Positions 61,038 through 64,000 of a stretch of 64,000 bases of DNA are shown in pieces. The translations under genes were made by a program, and so were the position numbers. Origin of the DNA: Melanocharis versteri (taxonomy: Eukaryota; Chordata; Aves; Passeriformes; Melanocharitidae); NCBI GenBank assembly GCA_013397845.1, contig VZTG01007090.1, positions 144,233 through 208,232 of the forward strand. The letters are read 5' to 3'. The notes under the pieces were generated by a model that searched no databases, had not been told where the DNA came from, and saw only the letters and a list, made by a program, of their open reading frames with translations. Position 1 is the first letter of the stretch. Every line of letters starts with the position of its first letter.

Positions 61038-63849
61038 TAGCCTTCTTACTGCTCTCACTTTTAACAATTTCTCTCATGCCGAGAATACGTCACCTGTGAA
61101 TAGTAGGAACTGGCCCCTCTTAGCACATTTGCAGTGTCAAAAAGGAATTTTGTTGCAGTAGCTTTTTCTAATTTTAGCCATAAGCAAACGTGCGCCTTGG
61201 CAAATCGATGCATTATCACTGCCTCACAGACTTTATGCTAAGAACAATGCTTTGAACCTCAAGTGGTCTTCAAGACTGAAGCACTTTCGGAGCTGGTGGG
61301 CTGGTTATTTATACTGAATATAAACTCTCTTTGAACTAAGGATATACAGTGTCTTTAAAACACATAGGTAAGATTACAAATTTCCTGGGCCTCCACCTCA
61401 AGTGCTCTTTACACAGTCTCTCTCCAACACACCTTTTTCATTTTTTCCCTTTTTCCATCACTTCCTCTCCCCTTACATTTCTCCCACTGCCTCTAAATGG
61501 AGGTTCCCTGGCTTGCTTCCAGCTGAAGCATAACTTGTTTTCTTTCTCTTCTGATGTCAGACAGAATAAAGAATGTATTTTCATGAACTTTTTAGCATTT
61601 CATTTATCTTATCTCCTAGTATCAAAGTACTTCTCTTGTAAATGAAAAACTGCAAGGGTGAACATTAGCAAAAACACTCATTTATGACAACAAGGAAGAC
61701 CTGTTGTACAACTGTCGGAAAGTTTCCTTAGAATGAACCCAAAGAAACTTCTGATTTCTCACATTTTCAATTCACAACCTTTCACTGTTTCTGAAGAAAT
61801 AATGTAATGTTTTGGAAAGGTAACAACCTTCAGCCACCAGTTTCACCAGGGATAAGGAGAAAAAAACTGCATAGGAATTACATATTATTTTTTTCCAAGA
61901 TTTTCTCTTGTCTATTGGCAGAAATTATTCCACAAGCTGAGGGAGATGGTTTTCTTCCCTGTATTCCCAGTCTCAACAACCATATAATGAAAGACAACAG
62001 AATCTCACCACAGACCACCAGACAGATGTGAAAACAGCACCTAGACCTTTTAATTTTGTGTTGAGTTTGGTCAAGTTTGAAGCTTTTTTCAAAATCTTCG
62101 AAGGCTTCCTTTACCAGGAGTCCTGTCCTGGAATGAACATCCAAGTCCTCTAACATGCTAAGGAAACCCCTGTCCTCAGTGAGCCTGGTGCAGCCGCACT
62201 CGTGGCTGAGGCGGCTCTGGGTGCCCAGGGCCAGGCACTCTCCAGGTTCTTGCCTGCTCTCCTCACCTGGGAATTCAGCAGCTGCCTGTACTCTATTCTC
62301 TGAAGTGTTGCTGGCTGTGTTTGTGCCCTATCAGCACAGCAACCGACTTGGAGCTAGCACCTACTCAAGCTCAACTTAACACTGATCTATCAGCAGAAAC
62401 AGAGGTTTTATGTGCAAGACGAAAGTGGAAGAAAAGACAGAAGACAGGTTACAAATCTGATTTGTAGCTTTATTGCCAAAACAATATTCCACACTATTTA
62501 CCACTGCAAAAGCCTCTTATATTATACTGATTTGTGCTTTGGCATTGCTGTTATTCACTTCTATTTCAAAAAATGCTGCAGAACTGCAGTTCTTTGATTT
62601 CAGCCAGAAAATTAGTTCTAAAGGAGCTGAGTCCCCTTAGATCCCTATCAAACCTCTTAGGCTTAAATTTAAGTCCTTCTACTCTTCATGGTTTTAACAG
62701 AACTGCTTTTTAGTAGGCAAAATCCTCTATAACTGAATCAATTACATACATTCTAACTTAATTCAATCCATTTCTGTGGATAAGTATACCAATATTTAAC
62801 CTATTATTTTAGGTCATAACAAATCACCTGTTTTGCAGCATTACAGTACTGTAATTAATAGGCAGGTTTTAAAGGACACTGCCCATCTACTCACAGTTCA
62901 AGTATTTAGTACAGAGATGCCTTGATTCTTTTTCTGAAGAACTGAAAGTGACTTATTAGCTATTCCTGTCAGCAATGAAGCTATTGAAATATTATTCCAA
63001 TATTTAAAATGTAATTAAGAAAAAAATGAAGGGAGATGGAAAAGTCCATGCAGACACAAAACTTCAAACTGGAAAAGAACTGGTCCTAATTCCATAAATT
63101 TCTGTTAACAGGATTGGTACGGGCATGTATTTTTTAATGTACTTTTTTTTTATTATTACTCCAAGATATTATTCTTAAAATAATTTCAGATACGCATTTT
63201 TAATCCCTGGCATTTCCTCTGTAATTCAAAACTGTGAGTGGCCTACAATTGTCCAAGTCAATCATTTACTTTCCAGCCCTCCTACTGCTTTTAATTTTCT
63301 TTCATGTTTTATATATTCTTAGGCACATAGTTAACAAGGTTTACTTTAAAAAGATTCCACTACAAATTCTTTCCCCCTGAAGTTTAAGTCACAAAATAAA
63401 CTGTCTTATACTGTTCATAACTGTTAGCGAGTTTATACCTCACAGTATTTTAGCAGATTCTTTGACAGGAGTAATTTTTAACAAAAATCACTGATATGCT
63501 GGATCTGGGAACATGTTTCCATCTACTCAAGAAGGAGAGCCCCCACCAGTCAGGTTGATTCAAATCAAAAGCCACCATGCATTGCCTCTCCCACTGCACC
63601 ACAGCCTGTGCTACTCTGCATTCCACGCACTCACTTTTCACCAGCTCTAAATCAATCTGGAGAAAATCACTTAAACATGAATGAAAGAAGGGAGCCCTTT
63701 GACTGTTTTATATTACAAAATGCATGTCTCTCTGCTCACTGACCTAGAAACTGGCCCTAGAGCAGTGAGCAGATACCTCTGTGAAATGTCTGGTCACGAG
63801 AGCTCAGGCAGCCCTTCTGAGAGAGTATCAGACTGCAAAGTGGGGCCAA

Positions 63850-64000
63850 CAGCACCAACTTCTGCCACACTCTGGCACACTGCTCCCTCCATCAGCACCA
63901 ACTTCTGCCACACTCCAGCACACTGCTGCCTTTACCAGCACCAACTTCTGCCACACTCCAGCACACTGCTCCCTCCATCAGCACCAACTTCTGCCACACT
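63850..64000. repeat. 43-bp minisatellite, 3.5 copies, open at right edge
   Basis: Copies start at 63850, 63893, 63936 and 63979, each opening CAGCACCAACTTCTGCCACA and continuing to a CTCCCTCCAT or CTGCCTTTAC end. Copies differ at only a few sites (TCTGG/TCCAG and the last ten bases). The final copy is cut by the window edge, so the array continues. The period is not a multiple of three, so it is not a coding repeat. Confidence 0.97.

Larger units (their letters stand above)
59684..64000 (-). other. THSD4: THSD4 intron upstream of exon A (partial)
   Basis: This is the 3' part of the intron preceding exon A, continuing past the right edge. It is AT-rich and contains no exon I can recognise. 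In particular, nothing resembles the WxxWxxCSxxC half of the first TSR that should come from an upstream exon. It holds a GAT microsatellite near 61.0 kb, an unassigned open frame near 62 kb, and a 43-bp minisatellite at the right edge. Confidence 0.8.

Overview
This window is vertebrate nuclear DNA, almost certainly from a bird. It is AT-rich and nearly all non-coding. It carries CR1-type LINE 3' tails and an LTR family I recognise from avian genomes. The only genes I can support are two internal exons on the minus strand, and both match THSD4 (ADAMTSL6), a secreted fibrillin-binding ADAMTS-like matrix protein. There are no bacterial genes, operons, CRISPR arrays or RNA genes that I can see.

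The gene reads from high to low coordinates. Positions 59684-64000 are the end of an upstream intron. Exon A (59257-59683) encodes a Ser/Gln/Pro-rich linker and the last part of the first thrombospondin type 1 repeat (TSR). A 19.3-kb phase-0 intron follows (39981-59256), with the LTR lying about 540 bp inside it. Exon B (39878-39980) completes the TSR and opens the cysteine-rich domain. The window then ends inside a phase-1 intron (1-39877); no further coding exon was recognised there. The signal peptide and start of the first TSR lie beyond 64000, and the later cysteine-rich, spacer, TSR and PLAC exons lie beyond position 1.

The introns hold four CR1 3' fragments (all on +), several old MIR-like SINE scraps, microsatellites, a purine-rich tract, a 43-bp minisatellite running off the right edge, and two CpG-rich patches (61-420 and 37261-37530). 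The second patch lies in the intron where, as I recall, a short THSD4 isoform should begin. A short minus-strand open frame beside it ends at a phase-1 donor that could splice to the next exon. That hypothesis and the sense-oriented LTR with its repeat-bearing open frame are the most interesting leads. I found no clear new biological system. Assignments rest on reading the sequence and recalled family sequences; no alignment or database search was run.
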